Shown here: piece after piece, positions 24,080 through 35,894 of the stretch
Position numbering within the stretch: position 1 is the stretch's first letter
How the letters are laid out: the number at the start of each line of letters is the position of its first letter
Source: Didymodactylos carnosus
Taxonomy: Eukaryota; Rotifera; Eurotatoria; Philodinida; Philodinidae
Assembly (NCBI GenBank): GCA_905250885.1
Contig: CAJNOQ010000018.1
Span: forward strand, 1 to 64,000
Reading direction: 5' to 3'
Length of the DNA stretch: 64,000 nt
Translations under genes and position numbers: made by a program
The notes under the pieces: model-generated
Seen by the model: the letters and a program-made list of their open reading frames with translations, nothing else
Told to the model about the DNA's origin: nothing
The model's database searches: none

Positions 24080-25505
24080 ATGTCAACGATAAGTTGTAAT
24101 AGTTTTGAAGATTGCATACTTGACATGATACATAACGATAAAAATATGGACAATGAATGTTTTTATATACCATCCCAAGATATTTCCTCTTGTATTTTTG
24201 GAACAATGTCAAACAATTTTGGACTAAATGATCTTAGTCGTACAACACACGTAAGTTAGTTTTCATTTTCATTCATCAACAAGTGAAAAGATGTCTTTTA
24301 TTGTTCTCATAGATATTATACACGTAATATTATAGTCATTAAAACGGAAGAGTTCATGTCGTGAAATTTATTCTTAGAGAGAAGTAGAACTGGAGTTCAG
24401 GAAAGAAATTTCTGGTACATTCACTTTGGGTAGAATTTTGGCTTATTCCCATCATGTTGAAATACGACCGACGCCGAAACACTGCAATATAAACTTGATG
24501 AATTCGTTCTCTTTGCTTTAAGCTTAGTTGATCTGTTTCTTAATATTAAGAGACTTATACAGCGATTCACCGAAGAATCAACTTCGCTGAGAAGAGCTTG
24601 TTCATTTAATACATTGGTGGAGCTTACAGTTGAATAATGACATTAGCAATATAAAGTTTCAAAAATGAGTTGTAGTTTAATTCACATTACCAAGTTTCTC
24701 CAATATATGATTTAAGGTCTTGTTCCTCAGGTAATCATGCTAATAATCGAACGTTTCTCGAGTGCACTGTTATGAATGATATAAGTAATAATGAATACCA
24801 TAAAAAAGAGACTTCTGAAAAACGTTTTCTGTCTTATTTTAAACATGAATTTGTGATTTTTTCAGGAGATGAATATTATTGCTAATAAAGCTTACTCAAA
24901 AGCAGTTGGTGGACCAGTGAATGATTTATTCAATGAAGGTCAAAAACTAACATCATTAGATTTGAATAATAGTGGTAACAATAAATCGTCGAGTGTTGCT
25001 CGCTATAAAACAGAATTATGTCGATCATTTCAAGAAACAGGATTATGTAAATATGATACTAAATGTCAATTTGCTCACGGTCATGATGAAATTCGATCAT
25101 TACATCGTCATCCAAAATACAAAACAATATTGTGTCGTACTTATCATTGTTCTGGCTATTGTCCATGGACCGCGATGCCATTTTGTTCATAATGAGATGG
25201 ATCCGATTATGTTACGTGGTTCTGATTCTCCTAAACTAACAACATCATCAAATAATGGTTTAACTCATGGTCTATTTAGTAGTTCAATGTCATCTCGTTC
25301 AATTTCACCATCGGATAGTCCAACAACATCAGGTAGTTCCGAATTTGGTTCAGATGATGATAGTAGCGTCACAGGGTATCATCAAAATTATCAGTTACAA
25401 CAACCATCACAATATACCAGAATTCATCTTAACTCATCGTCAATTGATGCTTATACATATTATCGTGTTTCTCTAAATCAACAAGCTAGTCATATTTATG
25501 AATGA
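24080..25505 (+). CDS. ZFP36L: TIS11/tristetraprolin-type CCCH zinc-finger protein, frame broken in finger 2
   Basis: Exon 1 is 24080-24250 (57 codons); exon 2 is 24866-25505 after a 615-base intron. The protein should bind AU-rich elements in mRNA 3' UTRs through two CCCH fingers and recruit decay factors. Finger 1 is complete: RYKTELC, then C109-x8-C118-x5-C124-x3-H128. Finger 2 starts correctly (KYKTILC, C147-x8-C156), but after TATTGTCCA at 25157-25165 the frame is lost. That frame stops at 25190, while GPRCHFVHN and a Ser/Thr/Gln-rich tail continue in the +1 frame to TGA at 25503-25505. Compared with the family's CPYGPRCHF, the equivalent of two bases is missing. Both sides of the break are well conserved, so a sequencing or assembly error, or an allele-specific deletion, is more likely than an old pseudogene. 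Programmed frameshifting is possible but unproven. Confidence 0.8.
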
Positions 25506-26340
25506 AAAAAAAGAACTCATTCTGACATATTATTATTATTATATTATTGTGTTTGATTTTATTTTTATTCTGAAAGAAAAGATCAACAGCCTCTATTAAT
25601 TTATTTCTCTTTTCTGTTATTCCCTCTTCTCGTTTTGTGAGACAAGTAAAATCCATGGGATTTTTATGTGCTCTTCTTTATTTAATTTATAGTTAGAATG
25701 ATCTCCCTATATTTGTGTTTTTATTTTTTTGTATGTGAGTGTGTGTGATCTATATATATTTTTGTATACTGCAGATTTTTCATGCAATACGAAAATATCG
25801 AGAAAAATGGGTAGTTCATATAGCTTCCTTTATTTTTTTACTTGAAATTGTTTGTTTTATTTTTGCCAGTAGTAGCGCATATGGTTTGAAATTATCCATG
25901 TAGAACGTTCTTTATACGCTTAATGAAAAAAAACACATGTCTTCTCTGTAAACATAAAGTTGTTATGCGTTGTTATGTAGTAAAAACACTATTATTTTTC
26001 TATTTATCAACATTTATTTATCAACTGTACATTATATTGTGATTTTCTTTTCTCTTTCTCTCTCACAATTGTATTTGATTGTGTTCGTCGTATGTACTGG
26101 TACTATGTTCCGTATATTTTTTTCGTTGTTTTATTGGATATTATGTTTGAATTGAAACATATTTAAATACATATAGAACAAGACATAAGTTAGTCAAACT
26201 TTCAAAAATGGATTAAGGGAGATATCAGTTGGGTATAAAAAATGATTCTGGGTCTTAGACAATCTTTCTTTAACTTAAACAATTATTTAGAATAAAGAAA
26301 AACGTTGGTGCATCGTCATCTAGGATGTTGAAATAAAATC
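25506..26340 (+). promoter_or_regulatory. TIS11 3' UTR with ATTTA motifs
   Basis: At 26000-26022 three ATTTA pentamers occur, two overlapping as ATTTATTTAT (26012-26021), close to the UUAUUUAUU site bound by this protein family. AATAAA-type hexamers follow at about 26291 and 26332. In animals TIS11/TTP messages often carry such sites and are self-limited by their own product. That role here is inferred. Confidence 0.4.
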
Positions 26341-26399
26341 AGTATTCTCATTTTACATCTAATTGTGTGTGAACTCAATCTTTTCATTCTTCTCCATAT

Positions 26400-29300
26400 G
26401 TATATATAATCTACAACAATATTATTCTTTTTTCTTAAGATTTTTGTCAACGTCTACATGTTTTGTTTTCACATTAGATAGTTTTAATTCGTTTCATTTG
26501 TTTTCGGTAATTCGATTTGTGTGCGCAATATAATCGTATTATACTATAAAAAGAGAGAAGAAGAAGATAGTTGTTGTATTGTTAAGACGCGCTTTGACGC
26601 CTTATAGTCTATATATAAATGTAAGCCGCTAATCGTTGAAATGCATCATTAGAAAAATAGTCTTATGATCGATGATACACATCGGATTGAACAATAAATA
26701 CATACTGTGTTTGTGTGAGCATCTCACATGAGTTAGTTTAATTACCATTTTCTTGAAGAGAAAATAGTAGAGACATTGGAATTATACACTATTCAATGTT
26801 GTCAAGAATGAATTTTGTGTTTTAACAGTAGAAAGAAAAAGTTTTATTTTCGGTTTTTATTTAGTTTATTATTTCGGTTATATTTCGAAAAAAGGTTTGT
26901 TGATTCCTTATTAATCTGAATATCTGAAGTATGATAAGTGAGTGGAATGTACAAACTTTATCATGATGAACATGGAATATGTGTTGAATAGGTCAGTAAC
27001 ATCAAAGGTCAAGTCTGCCTGTAAACAAAGTTTAAATGGTATTCGTTTCTTATAAATAGAGAAACAACAGATTTTATCGATATATCTGATCATTGTCGTT
27101 TCGTTTTTTTCCACTATTATTGCAGCTTGAAGTTAAAGAATTTTTTTCGTTGAATGATTGTATACACAAGTATTTCCGCTATACTAATATTATCTGATCT
27201 TTTTGTATCCAATATCATTATTTGAACAAAATAGAAAACTATCATTCGTGTCCAAAAATGGATTTTCAAAGAAATTATCTAGTGAAATGGTATCAATCTG
27301 TTTACAATTAATGAACATATCTAAATCATAATAAGTTGTCATTAATCGTTATAAACAACTAATTTCGAGATATTCATAAACACAATTAGAATGGCACTTA
27401 TTAAAACAGAGAAAAAGATGAAATATAATGAATACATTGTATAAAGCAAACGTTTTATTGATCCACTAGAAAGACACATAGAGATAATAGATAAAATGTA
27501 TAAAATCTTGCGAATATCTGATAAGTATAGAAATGAATAGAAATTCATTTTAGGAATAAAAGTTCTTTAGAATAATACGCACAATTAGAGTTCACAGAGT
27601 CTTATTTCTGTTTAAGCGATAACTCGACTTCTCTATGTCAGCCGCTAATAATGTTCAATTTAATATTTTCTAATCTAGAATTTAGTCAATCTATGCATGT
27701 TATGTGTTATCATTTAAATCAGATCATCAAAGTCAATTGCAATTAGTTAACTTTGAAATAGATCTTGGCCAACTTAAGAATCAGTAACCTATAGTTTTAT
27801 CAAACTTTAAACATATTATAGACGTCGAAGTGTTTCATTTTGATGATAAAATTCCTTTTTAAACATTTATAAATGAAACAAATTTACAGATAATGGGATT
27901 GATACGTATCAAATATATAAAATACTTGAGAAAAAGTTGTTGATGAACATAAATAAGAAGAAAACATGGTCAAACGTGACGTGAACATAAAATTATTAAA
28001 TCTCATCATTTGTAGAAACACATGCATAATTTTTCAACGAATCGATTAATCGAGAATGTACAATCAGTCAGTTTCATATAAAATTGGTTAGAATACACGA
28101 AAAAGAGATTTTGAATTTGTCTTTCAACTTGCGTATTGATATTTTCAATAAAAAATTTCTTCATCGATTATGTATGTACTTAAAATTAGTGTCATGCAAC
28201 AGGAAAAGAACGAAAAACACCTTTTATTACAACATTTGAATAATACATTCTTCTTTATTTTATTCATAGAAATTATTTTTAAAATAATCAGATTTTATTC
28301 GATAAATGGGAAAATCTTTTTTTTATTGATATTGACACGCAAAATCTTTAATCTCTCATCCACACACTCATAAAAATTATTGACATGCTTCCTATTATGA
28401 TGAGTATAGTGTAATTAGATTATTATTCAACAATATTTTTTTCAACAATTTTTAGGGAAAAGGAAAAAACAAAACGACATCAAATCATTTATTTAATTAT
28501 TGGAAATTTTTTCAATGCTATTTTCAATTTTAAAAAAACGTTTATAATATGTAACGTGACATTTTTCATATTAATTAGTTATTATACTTTTTATTGAAGT
28601 GTAATGGTCTAAATGTATATCGGAAATGAACGTAAGATGGAAAAGAAAAGAATGTTTATCAAATAATTACATGTTACTGTTATCTTTAGATTTAATACAA
28701 AACAAAAGAAAAATTGAATCGAATACTATTAGATCATCTTTTATTTTCATTCAGTTGAATAACGTTTACATTGGACTCTACATAAGATCAAAATCATCAC
28801 TATATTTCTTATAAACTTGCTAATAAACTCATGCTGATCAATGTATACGTATACAGATCCTCTGTTTATCGATAAACAAGTTGTCACTTTTTAGGGTTTT
28901 TTTATACTAAAAAAATTCTACACATCTCTCTGCTTTTTTTTTCTCTCGGCACGATACTGCTTGCTAATATATTTACAAAATATGATAAACGATTTTGATG
29001 TCGTCATTTCTTATTAGAAATTTAAATCATATCCAAAATAGTGAGAAGGAATAGAGTCTAAAATATCGAACGAGAAATTCAATCATAAGTTCATTAAATA
29101 ATGTTCAATAACATGTCAAAACGGTTTCCTTTGAAAAAGAGCAAATAAATCTAAAGCTTGTAAATAAACGTAAACAAATTTGGGAAGATTATACACTTGA
29201 AATTCAATTTTATGTCTATATCCTCTTGACATATACATAGGTGTGTGTTTCTTAGCTGGTAGCACTTCAATTTATATTTCAAAATTCACAGTACGCATGG

Positions 29301-29677
29301 CAATTGTTCTAATAATTACGTTTTCCACTTCTAAAAGCAAATTGCACATACTATTTTATATTGTAAAATGACTTTCAACATACTCGAAAGTGAATCTTTT
29401 TCAAATATTTATGATAATTGTAGAACGAAAACAATATGTACGAATTAAGTTCTAGGCGTGTTACTGCGTCACAAGTCAGAAAAAACTTTATCAGAAAAAT
29501 TCTAAAAAGTCTTTACATTGATAAAATAAGTGAGTAATTTTTGGTAAATTCAAATAAGTCTGAGAGAATAGGATCTAACAGTCTGATTTTGTCCCGACGA
29601 ATATTTCACATTTCGAACCTTTCTAATCAATATCTTTACTCAACTTGAAATCGTTTAATCGAAAGAACGTTCTCTCC

Positions 29678-29719
<42 letters not shown>

Positions 29720-32700
29720 GTCTCTCTACGTATATTGATTGAATGTGATCTGTCAAACCTTATGAAGTTCAAAGTATAAGGTGAAAAGAAGAGTATGTAA
29801 TGAAATGATTGAATTCACATTTTGTTAAGATTTGTTTAAATACATTTATTAAAACCGCGAATGAGTATAGATAACACATGCAGAGTGGTTGAAAAAGAGA
29901 AATGTTGAAAAATGATCAAATGAAGTTAATAAAGAACACGATTTTTCAAAAAGACGCTATCAGTTCGTTGAATTGATACAATTAATAATGAAAAAAAGCA
30001 ACTTATATTATATAATACTTGATAAATCGTTTCTTTTGTCTCTTAAACGAATACACTCAACAGAATATGTTATTAAATTAGTTTTCGATTGTGTCATCGT
30101 TATATACAAAATTGTTCATCCGAGAAGGCAACTTTTCGAATATCAAATCCCGTTTAACGGATGTTTCAGTCAAACATGTGAATGACCTCCTACAAAATGT
30201 GAAAATAGTGCGTTGTATGAAAAACTTTGAAAAACTTCAATCAAAAATTCAAAATCAGTAGCTCTTTTTTAAGTATTAAATTACTCAAACAGGTATCAAG
30301 ATGTCTCAGACTAAGGTTTCTGATGCCATGAAATATGCTTCGATGTCATTCAAACTAGTTTTACAATACAAAGGATAGCTTTATTGAAATTAACTGGATA
30401 ACAAAAATTTAGATTTTTCCATTTATCGTATAAAGAAGTTCTTGAACTTCGGTGCAGACATATCATTTCACGTTAAAATAACAAGATACCAATCTCAAAG
30501 ATTTTATTTTGCAAGATTATAAGAGTTTCATGTAATGGTATACAAAACTGGTATGCTTGGTTTTTTGTGAAAACAAGAAAAAGTTCTCATAAAGTATTCT
30601 AATGTGGCATAGAAAAATTTTAATCATAGACAAAAGAGAGAGCTCTTCAACAGTTATAAAATGACTATAGTTGGGTACAAAAATGCTCCTATTGTATATT
30701 GTTCAATTTACACTTTGTTATAATCTAATCGAGTTCGTCAAGAACATTGTATAGCTATATAAATAATTAAGCTCCATAACTAATTGTATATTGAATAAAC
30801 AATCATACGTGTTTTCATTTATGAATATTGTTCAATCGCTTATTAGTACTCTAATGAGAGAAACAGGCAACTAAATGATAATCGTTTTTCTTTCAATTAT
30901 CTATGAACGAATAATTTATTAGCATTCATTCACGTTTTTGGCGTTCAATAACACAAATAAACGTTTAGAAACATATTACTAAGAACAAATATTCTCTTGT
31001 AGCTAACAGTGCCCGCTATTTGCCAAATCTCAACACACCAGATTTTATTGTTGTAATAGCCACAGTAGCTATTATTATTGGATAAAACTGTCTTTATTTC
31101 TTTGAAGAATTCTGTGAAACTTTAAAATCTATATTAATTATGACAGATCTCTTCTTTCAGTGTTCTAGTATGATAAAAGAGACTCTAAATTGTTCTATTT
31201 TATGACTGGTTTACTTCTATGACATGAATTGTTATGTTTTTTTTGGGAATTTAAGAAGAGCATCTTTACAAGTTCATGTTTTTTATACTCATAAAACACC
31301 CTTTTTTCATAACATTTTACATGGATGAGAAAGCAAGTGTGAAATCTAAACCTCTGAACATGTTTAACACAAAGGATTTAATTACATTTGACAATTGTTT
31401 TATAAACACTTCATTCATTCAACTTGAACATCATTCAAATGAGTCAATAACTTAGTATCCAAAAAAGACGTTTGTTTGTAGATCATAACTTTTATGCGTG
31501 CAATGAAACAGAACGAACTGATCTTATAATATCAACAATTTCTCGTCTACTAAAAAATGAACTTGACTTTAACAGAAATGACTTGGAATAAAACACACCG
31601 CATTCTACTGCTCGGTTGGAAACAAACAGTCAACACTTCATTATTTATCAAGGAGAACGAAAAATTTAAATATTTGTTGTTAGTAGGAAGCTACTTTTTC
31701 CACAATGTCAAGTGAAATAGAACAAACATCAATCATTATTCTCAACTTATATCATTATTAAATTAAAAGTTAATTTACGTATCTTCCAGAAATTGACAGG
31801 TTTCTTTCTCTCAGAAGTTAGTATATGTACACATCAACATTCTTGTTAAGCTTTTTCAAGAAATGAAACCTCTCGAAATTCTTTAACACCTTGTATTCTG
31901 TAGCTCGCCGTTAAATGAAAACATTTAACACTTTCGATGTGATGTCTCTGTTAATCGACATCAGTCATTAGTCTTTATATAACTCTCCGAATTTAATCTA
32001 GCGGAAAATATGTGAACAATATACAATTTGAAGTGGATTATGAATTTCATCTTATATACTAGCACGTTCTTAGAATTATGGTTCATTGATATAATCAATA
32101 TCAATTATATATATTGATTAATAAATAAATGACGCTAGAAATTATAAATAACACGAGATAGAAAGGATTGATGCTGTTTGCTAATAATTATGAATATTCT
32201 GTCATCAAGTGAATGCATAGGAGGGTCGTTTCCGCGCCTCAAATTCAGTAAACCGACACTCGTTTACCTCAATGTAAATATCATTTGTTGATTATAGAAA
32301 TGAAACATGTAACTACTCTTCGATTTTTATATAAAATCATCTCGAGTTACAGCAATACTCAAATTTTTCAATATAGCTCTAACTTCAAATATTTCAAAAG
32401 ACAAGAATACCTTCACAGTGAAACATGAGAGAAAACGTTTTTAAACGTACCAATAGAAATAGCGCGAAAAACTACATAAGAAACAGTTTCAGCTACGAGG
32501 TGAAAGTCAAAATGAATCTGATATTCCGACGTTTAATTGAATATCAATAGATATCAAAATCAAAGATGTCATTGTTCATATTCATAAATAATAAATCACA
32601 TTATTCATTCCAAACGGCAATGACTCATATTTGCTTCTTGATGATGTTGCAACTTCCCAATAGTGCAGACAGGATGCAAAAGTAAAAATAAGATAGCGAT

Positions 32701-32850
32701 CCCATCAGATGAAGAATATGACTTATTAACATCTTGATACCGTAGCCGTCATTAAATCACTTTGAGCAACTAGACAGAGCTCCGAATGAGAAAAAGATCT
32801 CAAGAATAACGGGGACGGCACCATATATGAATGTTTGTGTCTGTGACTGT
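26400..32850. other. Gene-free stretch with a CT microsatellite
   Basis: About 6.4 kb of AT-rich sequence without any supported exon, RNA gene or element boundary. Reading frames here are short, low-complexity and lack splice context. Confidence 0.45.
29675..29728. repeat. CT-rich microsatellite
   Basis: A (CT)n tract with a few T and G interruptions, longest pure run at about 29684-29711. Simple repeat with no evident link to a gene. Confidence 0.9.
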
Positions 32851-32859
32851 CTGTAGGTG

Positions 32860-35060
32860 TCTGTAAGTGTTTGTGGGTGTCTTCATGTTTTACTTTTACC
32901 CGTTATCGGGTCGGCATTTTGACAGTCAGATCGGGTTCGGGTTACGTTTTCTTAACCCGTGTAGGTCTCTAATCAGTACCAAAGATATGATGGCGCTCGA
33001 TTTCAGCTTCAATATATTATCTGATTATCACTTTTTAGTGAGCCGATCATCTATTTTCAGGTATATTTTTTGCGAAAAGTCGCTTAAAATTATAATTACA
33101 AGCATACTCTCTAAAAAAAAGCGCTTTCTTGAAAACCAAAACAAGACTCTTTGGGGTTTTGGAAGTGACGAAAACCGAAAGGATATCTCAGAATACAGTA
33201 AAAGGTTCCCAAGAATTTGGGAACCCATCAAGTGTTGGAGAAAAATATTCAAAAACAGAGAAGAGTATCTCTCGAAACCAAAGTATTGCCCAAAACCCTT
33301 TTCAGAGTCAAAATTTCTTCAATAACCGACAAAGTGTCCTAAAATATCCTATTCTTTTCCGGAGTGCATCCTCTTCGGTAGTCGGAAGTTTTTCTCCAAA
33401 ACGCGTCGATCTTGGATCCTTTGCGTTTCAGAGAGAATCCTTTGTTTTATCGTTCAAAATTAATTTAATGAAATATTCAGACTGATAACGACGCATTCAT
33501 AAAAAGCGTCGGCAAAGAATTTATGGACAACAAGATTAAAAGTTCAAGAATTCACTGTCACTGAAGCAGTCTGTTTATAAAATCAAATCAAAAGCGGACC
33601 AGATACAACAGACAAAGCAACATTTACAGATTTGGAAAACCGAAATATTGTGATCAGTGTGGAAATTCAGATTAATTTTCTTCATTTCCCGGCTAAAGCT
33701 GCTCAACATAGAAGTTGCAAGATTGCGAAAAATCAGTCGACCAAGCCTCGTACCACAATTGAAAAGACCGTCATTTGGCAACAGTGGGCAACTATCAAAA
33801 ATATAAAGATCAAGAACAAAAAATGCTTCAAATTGCCATAATCCTGATGATTCCGAAAAATATGATTTTAATAAACCACAGCCACGAATTCAAAGACCGC
33901 ACGAAGATTGAGCATTATCAGTCGAACCAGCAGTAATAGCAACAAAATAAACATCAAAAGACGCGTAAAACTACACATTATTCCTGTACATGATCCAAGT
34001 TTAGTTAGACAGCTAGATGAGTTGGTGTCGAGAATTTTTGTCACATAACTTTCCAAATAACTTACTATCATCACCTTCAAACAAACACCCAAATTCTATT
34101 CAAAAAAATGGATCGTAGTTCAAAGCTAGAAACACGGAAACAACTAGAACAGGCAACGAAACACTTCCAACCCAGGGCTGGCTCAAACTTTATTTGCCCT
34201 TGCCCACTAGAGTACTTTTTGAGGGCCATGTGTTTAGTTTTTTCTTAGCATTTTTGAAGGCAGAATAAGCCGGTGATGTTACGGCTCTTCCAAAAATCTG
34301 CAGGTTTCGATTTTTTATCCCGGTTTTATTTTTTGGTTGTTCACAGGCATTGACAACTAGTTTGAGATTATTAAGTTGGCGAGAAAAAATCTAAGTTGTC
34401 GGGTAACAATAGTTTCTGGTGTAAAGCCCATTTTTTCATGAACAATTGGCAAGAAATGTACCTTGACAAAGGATCAGTTCTGATGCCTTGGTTGCAAAAC
34501 ATAATTTGTATGCGTGCTATCGAAGGCGGGAAAGCGATATTACCAGTAAAATATGGTAAAACGCAAACTCATTTCCAATTTAAAAGTGAAAGATTAACTT
34601 GAAAAATTTTCCAGAAAAGAAGCCGAATATTTTTTCCACTTTTCAGACCACTCCAAATGGCAAACCTTCATGTAGACCTTGAAATCAACACCACCTGACA
34701 TTGTTGAACACAATACATTCATAACAATACATTCATAACAAATTTTATCGGCAGCTAGATCTTCAGGTGTGAAGTCGCTAAAACCACTTGAACCTAGTGA
34801 AACAAATAAGAAACACTAGTCATACAAACGGTACTGGAAAAACTAAATCTAGTAATGATCTAAAGTAATCTATCTAAATCTAGTAACGATCTAGTAATGA
34901 TGAGAAGTACAAAGCACTACTCTCGAACTCTATTCCCAATGATTGAACAAAAAAATTACTGAAAAAAATGAAAAAAAGTGATTTAAAAAACTAATGCTTT
35001 ATTTAACGAACAAATAGATAAAATCAGTGAAGATACGACTACTGTACAAAAATTTCACAA
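32860..35060 (+). other. Decayed element-like sequence, not classified
   Basis: It contains a GT-rich tract (about 32835-32880), several lysine/asparagine-rich plus-strand frames (33129-33485, 33632-33841) and no intron signals. It precedes the LINE-like fragment at 35.08 kb in the same direction and may be its upstream portion. No domain could be identified. Confidence 0.25.
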
Positions 35061-35079
35061 CACACGAACAAAACAAGCA

Positions 35080-35375
35080 TACCCGAGTACTCTGAATTAT
35101 CAAAATCTAACTATTACCACTGACAACAAGAAGGCAAAGATATTTGCGATGCATTACGAGACCGACGTCTATGGTGAAAAGCCCGATCAGCTATTACACC
35201 ACATTACAGTCATCGTCAAAAACATCAGAAAATCGAGCAAAAAATCAGAAAAAGAAATTCCGACCATAACAAAGAAAGAAATCATCTCATTCATTAGACA
35301 ATTCAAAAAACATACTTCGTCCTGCTCGAGCAATGTAATTACGCATATATCATTTTACTACTGTAACTGAAGAAA
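35080..35375 (+). mobile_element. Probable LINE fragment (linker before reverse transcriptase)
   Basis: The plus strand reads TRTKQAYPSTLNYQNLTI, then TTDNKKAKIFAMHYE, then ITKKEIISFIRQFKKHTSS. This order (a 'P.L' segment, 'd..KA..fa..f' and 'it..Ei...i..lk...s.g') is typical of the linker between endonuclease and reverse transcriptase in non-LTR elements. The frame ends at 35370 before any catalytic RT block. Identification is by pattern only. Confidence 0.35.
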
Positions 35376-35841
35376 AAACACGCACGATCCGTCGAAGTAA
35401 CGATTAATTAGTCTGTTAAATTGCACCTTAAAAATTCCTGAAAAAATAATAAAAGAGCTATCAATAGCAAATCCTGATGAATGTCCTCTCTCATCATCTA
35501 GCACAACGTTGGGTAAGAACACGATATATATTCTTCATTCTGCACAATTTGCAAACAATCGAAACATTCCCATCATTTTCATGGAATTAGACATGCTCAA
35601 GCTAAACAAAGTAATAATAATAAAATATTTAGAAAAATGTAAATGCAATCATCCGTGGCATAAATATACAAGATGACCCTTTAGTCAATAAAAAATAGCC
35701 ATTTTTCGCTTTTCAGCAATTTATTACAGAAATTATTGAGACCCATTCTCAGATGAATAGTTAAGCGAAGAACCGATATTACGTTAAAATTGACAGTATG
35801 CATAAGAATAACTTATCTCAATCAAACAAACACGGTCCATA

Positions 35842-35847
35842 TTTATT
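35842..35847 (-). terminator. Candidate poly(A) signal of KTI12
   Basis: AATAAA on the minus strand, 48 bases past the KTI12 stop. Position is ideal for a compact animal gene. Confidence 0.5.
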
Positions 35848-35894
35848 TAAAAATTATCAATAATAACAAAACAACTTTCAACCAAAAATTCAGA

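Noticed and set aside
24972-25505. A separate 177-codon gene in the second TIS11 frame
   Set aside because: Its first half is the shadow of finger 1. Only the part after about 25167 is real coding, and it belongs to TIS11.
32867-33485. Long overlapping plus-strand reading frames (152 and 118 codons)
   Set aside because: No recognisable domain, no splice context, and the sequence reads like decayed element DNA. Not called as a gene.
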